In this document: in pieces, positions 41,795-51,228 of the stretch | How the letters are laid out: every line of letters starts with the position of its first letter | How positions within the stretch are numbered: the first letter of the stretch is position 1 | Source: JASLDZ01 sp038226305 | GTDB lineage: Bacteria; Pseudomonadota; Alphaproteobacteria; Caulobacterales; Caulobacteraceae | Reading direction: 5' to 3' | Assembly: GCA_038226305.1 (NCBI GenBank) | Contig: JBBRQN010000003.1 | Span: 198,752-262,751, forward strand | Length of the DNA stretch: 64,000 nt | Notes under the pieces: generated by a model | Told to the model about the DNA's origin: nothing | Databases searched by the model: none | What the model saw: only the letters and a program-made list of their open reading frames with translations | Made by a program: the position numbers and the translations under genes

Positions 41795-42723
41795 GCGCGC
41801 CAATTCGGCACTTCCTCGACCTCTACAAGCTCAGCGGGGGCGAACTCCGCGCCATCCTGGACGAGGCGCATCGCCGCAAGGCCGCCCGCGCCGGCTGGAC
41901 TCGCGGTCGCGTGGACGCCGATGCGCCTGCGGCCGGTCGCACGCTGGCGATGATCTTCGAGAAGCACTCCACCCGCACCCGCTTCTCGTTCGATGCGGCC
42001 ATGCGCCAGCTGGGCGGATCGGTGATCATCTCCAACGCTTCCGAGATGCAGCTTGGCCGGGGCGAGCCGGTGGAGGACACGGCGCGCGTGCTCTCCCGAA
42101 TGGTGGACGCGGTGATGATCCGCGCCCGCAGCCACGACGACGTGGAGCGCTTCAGCCAGGTGTCGCAGGTGCCGATCATCAACGGCCTGACCGACCGTAG
42201 CCACCCCTGCCAGATCCTCGCCGATCTTCAGACCGTCGAGGAGCGCAAAGGGCCGGTGGAGGGGCGCACGATCGCCTGGATCGGCGACGGCAACAACGTC
42301 TGCAACTCCCTGATCCACGCGGCGGGGCGGCTGAACTTCAAGCTCAACATCGCCTGCCCGGCCGACTACCACCCCGACCTGATGGAGCTGGCCCGGGGCG
42401 GAGTGAGCGGTCAGGTCCACATCGGCCACGACGCCAAGGCCGCCGTGCTGGGTGCCGACGCGGTGATCACCGACACTTGGGTTTCGATGGGCGACACCGA
42501 CCACGACGAGCGCCTGCAGGCGTTCGAGGCCTTTCAGGTGGACGAGGCGTTGATGGAGCGCGCCGCCCCCGACGCGATCTTCATGCACTGCCTCCCCGCC
42601 CATCGCGGCGAGGAGGTCACGGATGCAGTGATCGACGGCCCCTCAAGCGTGATCTTCGACGAAGCCGAAAACCGCATCCACGCCCAGAAAGCCGTCCTCG
42701 CCTGGGTCTTCGGCGCGATCTAG
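41791..42723 (+). CDS. argF: Ornithine carbamoyltransferase
   Basis: ArgF makes citrulline from ornithine and carbamoyl phosphate. The 310-residue product has the carbamoyl-phosphate motif 'FEKHSTRTRFSFDAAMRQLG', 'DRSHPCQILADLQTVEE', and the ornithine-binding 'DTWVSMGDT' and 'MHCLPAHRGEEV' (Cys-Leu-Pro) motifs. The start overlaps argD by four bases. A strong 17-bp-stem hairpin follows the stop. In Caulobacter an hslO gene follows argF; here the next gene is a convergent lipoprotein. Confidence 0.95.
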   Translation: MSAPIRHFLDLYKLSGGELRAILDEAHRRKAARAGWTRGRVDADAPAAGRTLAMIFEKHSTRTRFSFDAAMRQLGGSVIISNASEMQLGRGEPVEDTARVLSRMVDAVMIRARSHDDVERFSQVSQVPIINGLTDRSHPCQILADLQTVEERKGPVEGRTIAWIGDGNNVCNSLIHAAGRLNFKLNIACPADYHPDLMELARGGVSGQVHIGHDAKAAVLGADAVITDTWVSMGDTDHDERLQAFEAFQVDEALMERAAPDAIFMHCLPAHRGEEVTDAVIDGPSSVIFDEAENRIHAQKAVLAWVFGAI

Positions 42724-42725
42724 CG

Positions 42726-42766
42726 GCAAGTCAGGCGGGCGGCTCTGTGCCGCCCGCCTGACTTGC
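42726..42766. terminator. Bidirectional terminator hairpin between argF and lipoprotein gene
   Basis: Bases 42726-42742 and 42750-42766 are a perfect 17-bp inverted repeat with a 7-base loop. It starts 2 bases after the argF stop and ends 3 bases before the convergent lipoprotein stop. There is no T-run, but the stem is very stable in either direction. Confidence 0.8.
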
Positions 42767-42769
42767 ACG

Positions 42770-43348
42770 TCAGATCGGCATGGGCATGGCGGGGCCGATG
42801 TGTTGCTGGACGGCGCGGGCGTCGAAGGCGCGGGGGTCGCCTTCAGGCTTCGGGCCCTTGCCCATCACGATCTCGGCGTTGGCGTCGTACTGGGTGATTT
42901 CGTGATAGTCGAAGCTCGACCCGAAGAAGGGGTCGCCGTAGCCGTAGCGCCAGCCGCCGCGACGGCCGTAGAGCCCCCACGACGGGCCCCAGTACCCGCC
43001 CCAGCCGCCATAACGGCCATAGCCGGGACCGTAGCCGAGGCCCGGGGAAGCGTAGACGCTGGTGTCGCGGTCGGTGTGGCGCTCGACGGTGGTGAACCAG
43101 TCGTAGCCGTTCTGCAGGGTCAGCTGGGCTGAGCGGTAGAGCAGGAACCGCTCCACCGTGTCGCGTGAGGTGAGCGAGTTGCCGGCGAAGCGCACCATGA
43201 AGCGGTTGGCCTCGATCTGGCGCTCGCTGTAGCCGCCCGAGGCCTGCGAGCCGCGCGCATTCAGGGGCTGGTAGGGCGTGGCCGTCTCGCAGGCGGCGAG
43301 CGACAGGGCGCCTGCGGCCACGGCTGCGATGAGGATGAGGCGCTTCAT
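42770..43348 (-). CDS. CC0125/CC1285-family lipoprotein
   Basis: The product is about 192 residues with a lipoprotein signal ('MKRLILIAAVAAGALSLAAC', lipidated Cys at 20). The family core follows: 'TPYQPLNARGSQASGGYSER', 'NRFMVRFAGNSLTSRDTVER' and 'LTLQNGYDWFTTVERHTD'. A Gly/Tyr/Trp-rich low-complexity insert of about 45 residues comes next, then a C-terminal strand 'EITQYDANAEIVMGKGP'. The family is known mainly from Caulobacterales and named for Caulobacter loci; it resembles DUF4136-type outer-membrane lipoproteins. The ATG at 43348 is preferred over 43372 for the signal peptide. Function is unknown. Confidence 0.85.
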   Translation of the reverse strand: MKRLILIAAVAAGALSLAACETATPYQPLNARGSQASGGYSERQIEANRFMVRFAGNSLTSRDTVERFLLYRSAQLTLQNGYDWFTTVERHTDRDTSVYASPGLGYGPGYGRYGGWGGYWGPSWGLYGRRGGWRYGYGDPFFGSSFDYHEITQYDANAEIVMGKGPKPEGDPRAFDARAVQQHIGPAMPMPI

Positions 43349-43476
43349 GGCCGACTCCGGTGCGGATGACATCTGGATACTGCCTCCAGAAGGGCGGTTG
43401 CCCGCCTATTGTTCCGCCCAATGTCCGACGGACTCAAGGCGACCGTGAGGCATAGCCGTTGCAGCGCCGACGAAGG

Positions 43477-44115
43477 TCAGCGCCGCAGAAGGGCGAGGGC
43501 CGCGGCGCACAGGAGGAGCAGACCGGTGAAGGCGGCGAACCCCCGGGCGAAGCGGGGCTCGTTCATACGCCTGGCCAGCACCACGCCGCCGAGGCCGTAG
43601 GCGCTCATGGTCAGGGTATCGAGGCCGATGGTCACCGCCGCCAGCACCGCCAGCTGCGGGGGCAGGGGGCGATGCAGGTCGAGGAACGGCGGCAGGACGG
43701 CCCCGAAGAACAGGAGGATCTTGGGGTTGGCGATCTGCACCACAAAGCCTTGCACGATCGCGGGCGTGGTGCGGGCGGGAGCGGCATCCGCGTGGGCCGC
43801 GACAGGCTCCTCCGCCCGGAAGGCCACCGCCAGGGCCTTGGCGGCCAGACCCACGAGGTAGGCGACGCCGATCAGCGTGAGGATCGGAAAGATCGCCGGA
43901 AACTTCTGCGCCAGTACGCCCAGCCCCAACCCAGCCGCTCCGTACCAGACCAGCGTCGCGAGGTTCATGCCCACAGCCGAGGCGAGCGCCGCCCTCGGTC
44001 CCCGCTGCGCGCCCAGGGCGATCTGGAACACGTTGGCCGGGCCGGGGGTCAGCGCCAGCACCGTCATCACGCCGAGGTAGGCGGCGAAGCGGGAGGGATC
44101 GACGGGAAAGCTCAT
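43477..44115 (-). CDS. LysE/RhtB-family amino-acid exporter
   Basis: The 212-residue inner-membrane protein has six hydrophobic segments and the family's opening 'YLGVMTVLALTPGPANVFQI' with the conserved TPGP motif, then 'SAVGMNLATLVWYGAAGLGL' and 'VQIANPKILLFFGAVLPPFL' (NPK). The family exports lysine, arginine, threonine, homoserine lactone or other small metabolites by proton antiport. Arginine genes lie nearby, but no regulator (LysG-type) is adjacent and the substrate is unknown. Confidence 0.9.
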   Translation of the reverse strand: MSFPVDPSRFAAYLGVMTVLALTPGPANVFQIALGAQRGPRAALASAVGMNLATLVWYGAAGLGLGVLAQKFPAIFPILTLIGVAYLVGLAAKALAVAFRAEEPVAAHADAAPARTTPAIVQGFVVQIANPKILLFFGAVLPPFLDLHRPLPPQLAVLAAVTIGLDTLTMSAYGLGGVVLARRMNEPRFARGFAAFTGLLLLCAAALALLRR

Positions 44116-44155
44116 GGTGCAGGCGGCCTAACGCGCCCGCACCATGAGGGAAAGC

Positions 44156-44932
44156 CTAGCGCACCGGGCCGGAGCGAAGCTGTTCCTTGAGGGCGCGAAC
44201 CTCGTCGCGCAGGGCGTGGACTTCATCACGCAGCGCCCGAAGGTCGCCGCCGTCGGCACCCTCGAAGCGGCGCACGAAGACGTGTGGGCCGCCCGGTCCG
44301 TCTAGCTCGTGCGGACCGAAGTCCATGCCGGCGCCTTCCTTCCAGTGCCCGTCTTTGTCCTTCATCTGCTTGATGATGACCTGGGCGTATTCTCGGGCCT
44401 TCTCGCCTTCCTTGCGGGCCATGTCGCCGTCGCGGCGGGCGTCGGCTGCATAGCGCAGTGCGTCGCGGCGATAGACTTCGGCGTCGGTGCGGGCGGTCTT
44501 GGCGTGGTCGAGCGCGTCCTTGCGGATCTGCGGGATGCGGGCGCTTGCGTCATGCGCCATCTTCTCGGCCTCGGCCTGGGTCAGCGCGTGGTCGGCGATG
44601 ACGGTGACGTCGCGGCCGTCAGTGTCCTTGAAGCGCAGCACGTGCTCGTCCTTAGCGGGGGACATTGGGCCGGGGGACATCGAGCCGGGCGACATCATCA
44701 TGTGCCCGCCGGGGCCGTGACCCTCGCCCGGGCCGCGATGCTTGATGATGGTGATGTGCTGCCCGTTCTCGTTGAAGCGCATCACTTCCATGCCGTCGCC
44801 CGGCAGGGGCGGAAGCGGAGGCAGGGGAGCCGCGGCCACGGGCGGGGGAGCCAGCGGCGCCAAGGGCGGCAGAGGCGGCGGCGGGACGGCGGCCTGGAGC
44901 GCGGCCCCGGTCAGAAGTGCGGCGACGAACAT
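44156..44932 (-). CDS. Secreted Pro-rich, Met/His-rich protein with coiled-coil end
   Basis: The product is about 258 residues. A signal peptide ('MFVAALLTGAALQAAVPPPP') leads into a Pro/Leu/Ala-rich spacer (15-45), then a strand-like segment, then a Gly/His/Met-rich stretch (about 66-95, with 'GHGPGGHMMMSPGSMSPGPM') that could bind copper or another soft metal, then a long charged helix region (about 115-190) and a C-terminal heptad 'DEVHALRDEVRALKEQLRSG'. The ATG at 44932 has GGAG 8 bases upstream; an upstream TTG is less likely. No family is recognised; similar sequences exist in Caulobacterales, I believe. The metal role is inference. Confidence 0.72.
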   Translation of the reverse strand: MFVAALLTGAALQAAVPPPPLPPLAPLAPPPVAAAPLPPLPPLPGDGMEVMRFNENGQHITIIKHRGPGEGHGPGGHMMMSPGSMSPGPMSPAKDEHVLRFKDTDGRDVTVIADHALTQAEAEKMAHDASARIPQIRKDALDHAKTARTDAEVYRRDALRYAADARRDGDMARKEGEKAREYAQVIIKQMKDKDGHWKEGAGMDFGPHELDGPGGPHVFVRRFEGADGGDLRALRDEVHALRDEVRALKEQLRSGPVR

Positions 44933-45015
44933 CGGCGGTGTCTCCAAAGAACAGGCCCCAGGAGACCGACGCTACGCGCCCACGCCCAGGCTGGCACGTT
45001 AAGCCTTGGTCATGC

Positions 45016-45426
45016 TCAGCCGAGGGGGATGAGCCGCATCACGGTGTGCGTCAGGGCACCCAACATCAGGAGCACGCAGGCCAGGGCCTGGATCAGGAAA
45101 CCCAGGCCGCGCTTTGCGGGGTCGGCCATGTACAGGAGGGCGTAGATCACCCGACCGACGATCCACACGAGGCCGAGCCCCGCGGCCACGAGGTCGGCCA
45201 GCTGCGAGCCGGGGCTTTCCAGGGTGAACAGCCACAGGCAGGGAAGGAAGATCGGCATCCACTCCAGCGTGTTGGCCTGCACCCGCACGGCGCGCTCCAG
45301 GATCGGATCGCCGACCATGGCAGGGGCCTTGATGCCGGAGGTGCCCCGCGCCCGGCCCACGCCGAACCCGGTCCAGAAGTAGGTCAGCACGGCGAGAAGG
45401 GTGACGAGGGCGACGAGGGGATGCAT
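45016..45426 (-). CDS. MAPEG-family membrane protein
   Basis: The 136-residue inner-membrane protein has four hydrophobic helices of the MAPEG fold. The signature 'ERAVRVQANTLEWMPIFLPC' (Arg/Asn/Glu that bind glutathione in eukaryotic members) and 'GLVWIVGRVIYALLYMADP' are clear. Eukaryotic MAPEG proteins are glutathione transferases or leukotriene synthases; bacterial members are mostly uncharacterised. It lies between the Met/His-rich gene and argG, same strand, with gaps of 83 and 101 bases. Confidence 0.88.
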   Translation of the reverse strand: MHPLVALVTLLAVLTYFWTGFGVGRARGTSGIKAPAMVGDPILERAVRVQANTLEWMPIFLPCLWLFTLESPGSQLADLVAAGLGLVWIVGRVIYALLYMADPAKRGLGFLIQALACVLLMLGALTHTVMRLIPLG

Positions 45427-45527
45427 GGCGCGGCGTTCCGAAAGGCTCGGCGCAAGCCGCCGCGAAGCTCCAGCCTAGGGCGAACCGCCAAGCTTGGCGA
45501 GGCTGGCTCGTCCCGCGGCGCGCGTGC

Positions 45528-46772
<1,245 letters not shown>

Positions 46773-46970
46773 GGGCGGAGTCTCCTGAAGTCAGCCTGTG
46801 GAGGGCCGGGCCGTGTAGGGGGCCAAGCCCTTGAGCGTCAACCACAACCCCCCTGTGGACCCCCTGTAGGCGAATCGTCATGCGCGCCGGATAGGCTCGG
46901 GCGTCAATGAAGCGGCGATAAAAAATTCCTTATTCGTCGCAGGTTGGCGGCGCACGTTAAGGCTTGATCA

Positions 46971-47018
46971 ACCCCACATATGCGGTCTTGATGGTCGACG
47001 GACTACAAGATGTGGGGC
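46971..47018 (+). promoter_or_regulatory. Two candidate NrdR boxes upstream of nrdA
   Basis: Two 16-base sites, 46971-46986 (ACCCCACATATGCGGT) and 47003-47018 (CTACAAGATGTGGGGC), resemble the NrdR-box consensus (aCaCwAtATaTwGtGt) at about ten positions each. Their starts are 32 bases apart, the three-helical-turn spacing typical of paired NrdR boxes. A TTAA-N7-TCAA (46957-46971), one base off a CtrA site, overlaps the first box. Confidence 0.5.
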
Positions 47019-47020
47019 TT

Positions 47021-48907
47021 ATGGCGATGTCGGGTACAAGCGAAGCTCTCAAGGTCGAAGCGCCCCAGCACGGCGCTCGCGGTGCCCGGCCGATGGCCTG
47101 GCCGTCGAAGTCCAAGCCCAAGCTCACCCTCGTGAAGTCGGTGGAGGTGGATCGAACCCGCGACGCCCTCCTGACCGAGTTCGGCAAGACCACCCTGCAG
47201 GACCGCTACCTCGTGGCGGGCGAGAGCTATCAGGACATGTTCGCCCGGGTAGCCACCGCTTACGCAGACGACGGCGAGCACGCCCAGCGCGTCTACGACT
47301 ACATGTCCAAGCTATGGTTCATGCCGGCCACCCCCGTGCTGTCCAACGGCGGTGCCGACCGCGGCCTGCCGATCAGTTGCTTCCTCAACGCGGTGGACGA
47401 CAGCCTGGAGGCCATCGTCGGCGCCTGGAACGAGAACGTGTGGCTGGCGGCCAACGGCGGCGGCATCGGCACCTACTGGGGCGGCGTGCGCTCCATCGGC
47501 GAGACGGTGAAGGGCGCGGGCCAAACCTCGGGCATCATCCCTTTCATCCGGGTGATGGACTCGCTCACGCTGGCGATCAGCCAGGGCTCGCTGCGCCGCG
47601 GCTCGGCGGCCGTCTACCTCGACGTGCACCACCCGGAGATCGAGGAGTTCCTCGAGATCCGGAAGCCCTCGGGCGACTTCAACCGCAAGTCCCTGAACCT
47701 GCACCACGGCATCTCGATCACCGACGAGTTCATGGAGGCCGTGCGCGACGGCGAGAAGTTCGCGCTCCGCTCCCCCAAGACCGGCGAGCCGGTGAAGATG
47801 GTCTCCGCCCGGGAGCTTTGGCAGAAGATCCTCGAGATCAGGCTGCAGACCGGCGAGCCCTACCTGATCTTCTCCGACACTGTGAACCGGGCCATGCCCC
47901 AGCACCAGAAGGACCTCGGCCTCAGCGTCAAGCAGTCGAACCTGTGCAGCGAGATCATGCTGCACACCGGCAAGGACCACCTGGGCGTCGACCGCACGGC
48001 CGTGTGCTGCCTCTCCAGCGTCAACGCCGAGACCTTCCTGGAGTGGCGCGACGAGCCCCGCTTCATCGAGGACGTGATGCGCTTCCTCGACAACGTGCTG
48101 CAGGACTTCATCGACCGCGCCCCCACCGCGATGGACGCGGCGATCTACGCCGCCCAGCGCGAGCGGTCGGTGGGCCTGGGCCTCATGGGCTTCCACAGCT
48201 TCCTGCAGGCGCAGAACGTGCCGTTCGAGAGTGCGCTCGCCAAGAGCTGGAACATGCGCATCTTCAAGAGCCTGCGCCGCGCCGCCGATGCGGCCTCGGT
48301 CAAGCTCGCGCACGAGAAGGGGCCCTGCCCGGACGCCGCCGACCGGGGCGTGATGGAGCGCTTCTCACACAAGCTGGCCATCGCCCCCACCGCCAGCATC
48401 AGCATCATCTGCGGCGGCACGAGCGCGGGGATCGAGCCGATCCCGGCCAACATCTACACCCACAAGACCCTCTCGGGCTCTTTCGCGGTGAAGAACCCCT
48501 ACCTGGAGAAGCTCCTCGATACGAAGGGGCTGAACACCGACGCCACCTGGAGCTCGATCCTGGAGAACCAGGGCTCGGTCATGCACCTCGACACCCTGAG
48601 CGCGGACGAGAAGGACGTCTTCAAGACCGCCTTCGAACTCGACCAGCGCTGGGTGATCGAACTCGCCGCCGACCGCACCCCCGACATCTGCCAGAGCCAG
48701 TCGGTGAACCTCTTCATCCCCGGCGACGTGGACAAGTGGGACCTGCACATGCTGCACTTCACGGCGTGGGAGCGCGGCTGCAAGTCGTTGTATTACCTGC
48801 GGTCGAAGAGCGTGCAGCGGGCGGCGTTCGCAGGGTCGGACGCGTTGGAGAAGAGCGTCTCCGCCGCCGCAAGAACCGACTACGAGGAATGCCTCGCCTG
48901 CCAGTGA
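47021..48907 (+). CDS. nrdA: Ribonucleoside-diphosphate reductase alpha subunit (class I)
   Basis: The large subunit reduces ribonucleotides to deoxyribonucleotides. The product (about 628 residues) carries the active-site set: 'LPISCFLNAVDD' (redox Cys), 'SNLCSEIML' (Asn-Cys-Glu radical centre), the second redox Cys in 'TAVCCLSSVNAE', and a C-terminal 'YEECLACQ' Cys pair that receives electrons from thioredoxin. It lacks the N-terminal ATP-cone of E. coli NrdA, so dATP inhibition may differ. The frame opens at 46964, but a start after the NrdR boxes (47021, 47027 or 47093) is more likely. nrdB is not in this window. Confidence 0.92.
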   Translation: MAMSGTSEALKVEAPQHGARGARPMAWPSKSKPKLTLVKSVEVDRTRDALLTEFGKTTLQDRYLVAGESYQDMFARVATAYADDGEHAQRVYDYMSKLWFMPATPVLSNGGADRGLPISCFLNAVDDSLEAIVGAWNENVWLAANGGGIGTYWGGVRSIGETVKGAGQTSGIIPFIRVMDSLTLAISQGSLRRGSAAVYLDVHHPEIEEFLEIRKPSGDFNRKSLNLHHGISITDEFMEAVRDGEKFALRSPKTGEPVKMVSARELWQKILEIRLQTGEPYLIFSDTVNRAMPQHQKDLGLSVKQSNLCSEIMLHTGKDHLGVDRTAVCCLSSVNAETFLEWRDEPRFIEDVMRFLDNVLQDFIDRAPTAMDAAIYAAQRERSVGLGLMGFHSFLQAQNVPFESALAKSWNMRIFKSLRRAADAASVKLAHEKGPCPDAADRGVMERFSHKLAIAPTASISIICGGTSAGIEPIPANIYTHKTLSGSFAVKNPYLEKLLDTKGLNTDATWSSILENQGSVMHLDTLSADEKDVFKTAFELDQRWVIELAADRTPDICQSQSVNLFIPGDVDKWDLHMLHFTAWERGCKSLYYLRSKSVQRAAFAGSDALEKSVSAAARTDYEECLACQ

Positions 48908-48969
48908 GGACGTAGGTCGACACTGGGTGGGGCCGCCCACCAACCTTCCATCCGTGCTGATCTGCCCTG

Positions 48970-50016
48970 ATGCGCATCCTCGCCCTCGTCCTCCTCGTGT
49001 CGCTGACATCCACTGTCGCGCGGGCGCAGAACTGGGCGGATGAGAAGAGCCTTGCTCAGTTCGAGCGCGAATATGCGCCCTCGAAGGCGCTTTGCCGCAA
49101 GCTCGGCGACCGCGAACCGCCCGCAGCCGATCGGCCGACGCCCTCCCAGTCGAAGGCGTTGCGAGGCTGCTCGTCAGAGGCGCTCTACTATGGGCAGGGG
49201 ATGAAGCCGGACTACGCCCGCGCCCGGCTGTGCGCGTTCACCGAAGCCGACGCCGGCAAGGGCGACAGCCGGGTGAACGACGTGTTCTCCGGCCCGACGA
49301 TTCTGATGCAGCTCTACGCCAACGGCCTCGGCGTGAAGCGCGATCTGGACGTGGCGACGGCCTACGCCTGCTCCATCGACGGCGCTCCGGCCGAGCGCGC
49401 CGGGCGGGTGGACCACCTCGCCGCCCTGAAGGCCAACCGGTCCGCCAAGCGGTTCGACTACTGCGACGACATCACCTCGGGCCTCGCCGGAGGCTTCTGC
49501 GCGGCGAGGGACGCCGAAAAGGCCAAGGACGGACGCGCCGCCCGCACCGCCGCCTTGGTCGCCCGCGTCCCGCCCGCGGCGCGCCCGAGCTTCGCGGCTC
49601 TGCAAGTCGCGTCAGCGCGCTTCGTCTCCGCCCACGGCGGCGGTGAGGTCGATCTCAGCGGCACCGCCCGCGCGCAGATGGAGATCGACGAGGAGGAGGC
49701 CACCCGCGACCGCTTCCTCATGCATGTCGCGGCGCTGCTGAACGGCAAGTGGCCGCCCGCTTCGCCCGCTCAGGCTAAGGCCGCCGACGACGCCCTGAAC
49801 GCCGCCTACCGCAAGGCGCAGGCGTTCCTGCCGACCAAGAAGAACTACACCACCGTCAAGGCCGACGAGGTGAAGACGGCCCAGCGCGGCTGGCTGAGCT
49901 ACCGCGACGCCTTCGTGAGGTTCGCTGCGCTGGCCGCGCCGGGGCTGGGGGCCGATGCGGTGACGACCCTGCTGACGACGGAGCGCACCACTCAGCTCAG
50001 CGAACTGGCGCAGTAG
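48970..50016 (+). CDS. Secreted protein with Sel1-like repeats and LprI-type domain
   Basis: The 348-residue protein has a signal peptide (1-19, 'LALVLLVSLTSTVARAQ'). A middle part resembles Sel1-type helical repeats ('DYARARLCAFTEADAGKGDS', 'LYANGLGVKRDLDVATAYAC'), and the C-terminal 100 residues resemble the lysozyme-inhibitor LprI/DUF1311 domain ('AADDALNAAYRKAQAFLP', 'VKTAQRGWLSYRDAFVRFAA'). Cysteines in the N-terminal half suggest periplasmic disulphides. It follows nrdA by 62 bases on the same strand but has no obvious functional tie. A lysozyme-inhibitor function is family inference only. Confidence 0.82.
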   Translation: MRILALVLLVSLTSTVARAQNWADEKSLAQFEREYAPSKALCRKLGDREPPAADRPTPSQSKALRGCSSEALYYGQGMKPDYARARLCAFTEADAGKGDSRVNDVFSGPTILMQLYANGLGVKRDLDVATAYACSIDGAPAERAGRVDHLAALKANRSAKRFDYCDDITSGLAGGFCAARDAEKAKDGRAARTAALVARVPPAARPSFAALQVASARFVSAHGGGEVDLSGTARAQMEIDEEEATRDRFLMHVAALLNGKWPPASPAQAKAADDALNAAYRKAQAFLPTKKNYTTVKADEVKTAQRGWLSYRDAFVRFAALAAPGLGADAVTTLLTTERTTQLSELAQ

Positions 50017-50030
50017 CGACCGCCGCCGTC

Positions 50031-51164
50031 TCAGATCACCTCCCGTACCAGCCCCTCGTAATCGGCGCGGGTGGGGCGTTTGGCGGCGGTGAAGTGGGCG
50101 AGATCGGTCTCGGCGTATTCTGCGATGCCGGGGATCTGCTCTTCCGTCAGGCCCATCGGGCCGAGACGGGTGGGCACCCCTAGGCGCACCGTCAGCTCCA
50201 CAACGGCGTCGGCGAGGTCGGCGCCCGGCTTCAGGCCCATCGCCTCGCGCATCCGCACGTATTTTTCCGGGGCGGAGTCTTCCGAAAAGCGCAGCACGCC
50301 GGGCAGGTAGATGGCGTTCAGGGTGCCGTGGTGCAGCTTCAGGTCGTGGATGCGGCCCGTGGCGTGGCTGAGCGAGTGCACCGCCCCCAGCCCCTTGCCG
50401 AAGGCCAGAGCCCCTTCCAGCGAGGCCATCATCATCTCCCAGCGCGCCTGACGGTCCGAGCCGTCCTCCGAGGCGCGGATCAGCCAGCCCTCGCCCACGG
50501 CGCGGCGCAGGCCGTCATAGCCGATGGCCTCCAGAGGCGGGTTCACCACCGGCGTGAGGATGGCTTCGATGCAGTGGGCCACGGCGTCCATCCCCGTGGC
50601 GGCGGTGATGGACTTGGGCAGGCCCAGCGTCAGCTCGGGGTCGCACAGGGCGACGGGCGGCAGGAGGTGCTTGGAGATGAAGGTCTCCTTGCGCCCGCTC
50701 GACAGGATCACGATGGCGCCGGTGGAGACCTCAGAGCCGGTGCCGGCGGTGGTGGGGATGGCGATCAGCGGGCACACCGGGCCGATGTGCCGCGAGCCGC
50801 GCAGGGTCACGCCGTAGCGTTCCAGCGGCCCCTCGTGGGTGGCGAGAAGGGCCGCGCCCTTGGCGAGGTCCATCGGGGAGCCGCCGCCCAGCGCCACGAT
50901 GCCGTCGCAGCCCGCCGCCTTGTAGGCCTCGACCGCCGCGATCACCGCAGCCTCCGTGGGGTTGGCGGGGGTGTCGTCGAAAACCGCGGCGAAGGGGCGG
51001 GCACCCGCCGCCTCCACCGCCCGGGCGGTGAGCCCCACCGCCGTCAGCCCCTTGTCGGCCACGAGCATGGGCCGGGAGACGCCGATCTCCCCCAGGGTCT
51101 TCTCCAGCCGGCTCAGGGCTCCGAAGTCGAAGTGGGCGGTGTTGTTGATGACGATGGTCGGCAA
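50031..51164 (-). CDS. Iron-containing alcohol dehydrogenase
   Basis: The 377-residue protein belongs to the group III (Fe-dependent) ADH family and oxidises an alcohol or reduces an aldehyde with NAD(P). Features are 'DGIVALGGGSPMDLAKGAAL' (GGGS), 'AIPTTAGTGSEVSTGAIVIL', the metal ligands in 'TGMDAVAHCIEAILTPVVNP' (Asp and His) and the two histidines in 'GAVHSLSHATGRIHDLKLHH'. The TTG start at 51164 is backed by GGAG nine bases upstream. It is convergent with the LprI gene and divergent from the GNAT gene. The substrate is unknown. Confidence 0.9.
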   Translation of the reverse strand: MPTIVINNTAHFDFGALSRLEKTLGEIGVSRPMLVADKGLTAVGLTARAVEAAGARPFAAVFDDTPANPTEAAVIAAVEAYKAAGCDGIVALGGGSPMDLAKGAALLATHEGPLERYGVTLRGSRHIGPVCPLIAIPTTAGTGSEVSTGAIVILSSGRKETFISKHLLPPVALCDPELTLGLPKSITAATGMDAVAHCIEAILTPVVNPPLEAIGYDGLRRAVGEGWLIRASEDGSDRQARWEMMMASLEGALAFGKGLGAVHSLSHATGRIHDLKLHHGTLNAIYLPGVLRFSEDSAPEKYVRMREAMGLKPGADLADAVVELTVRLGVPTRLGPMGLTEEQIPGIAEYAETDLAHFTAAKRPTRADYEGLVREVI

Positions 51165-51228
51165 GGTGAACGGCTCCGAAAGGACTCTTCAACCGGACCG
51201 TAACCGGCTGCGGCCTAGGGTGCATCCC

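Noticed and set aside
46773..46963. GANTC sites (46778, 46872) as CcrM/GcrA control of argG or nrdA
   Set aside because: About one such site per 250-300 bases is expected by chance at this GC, so two sites in 248 bases mean little without methylation data.
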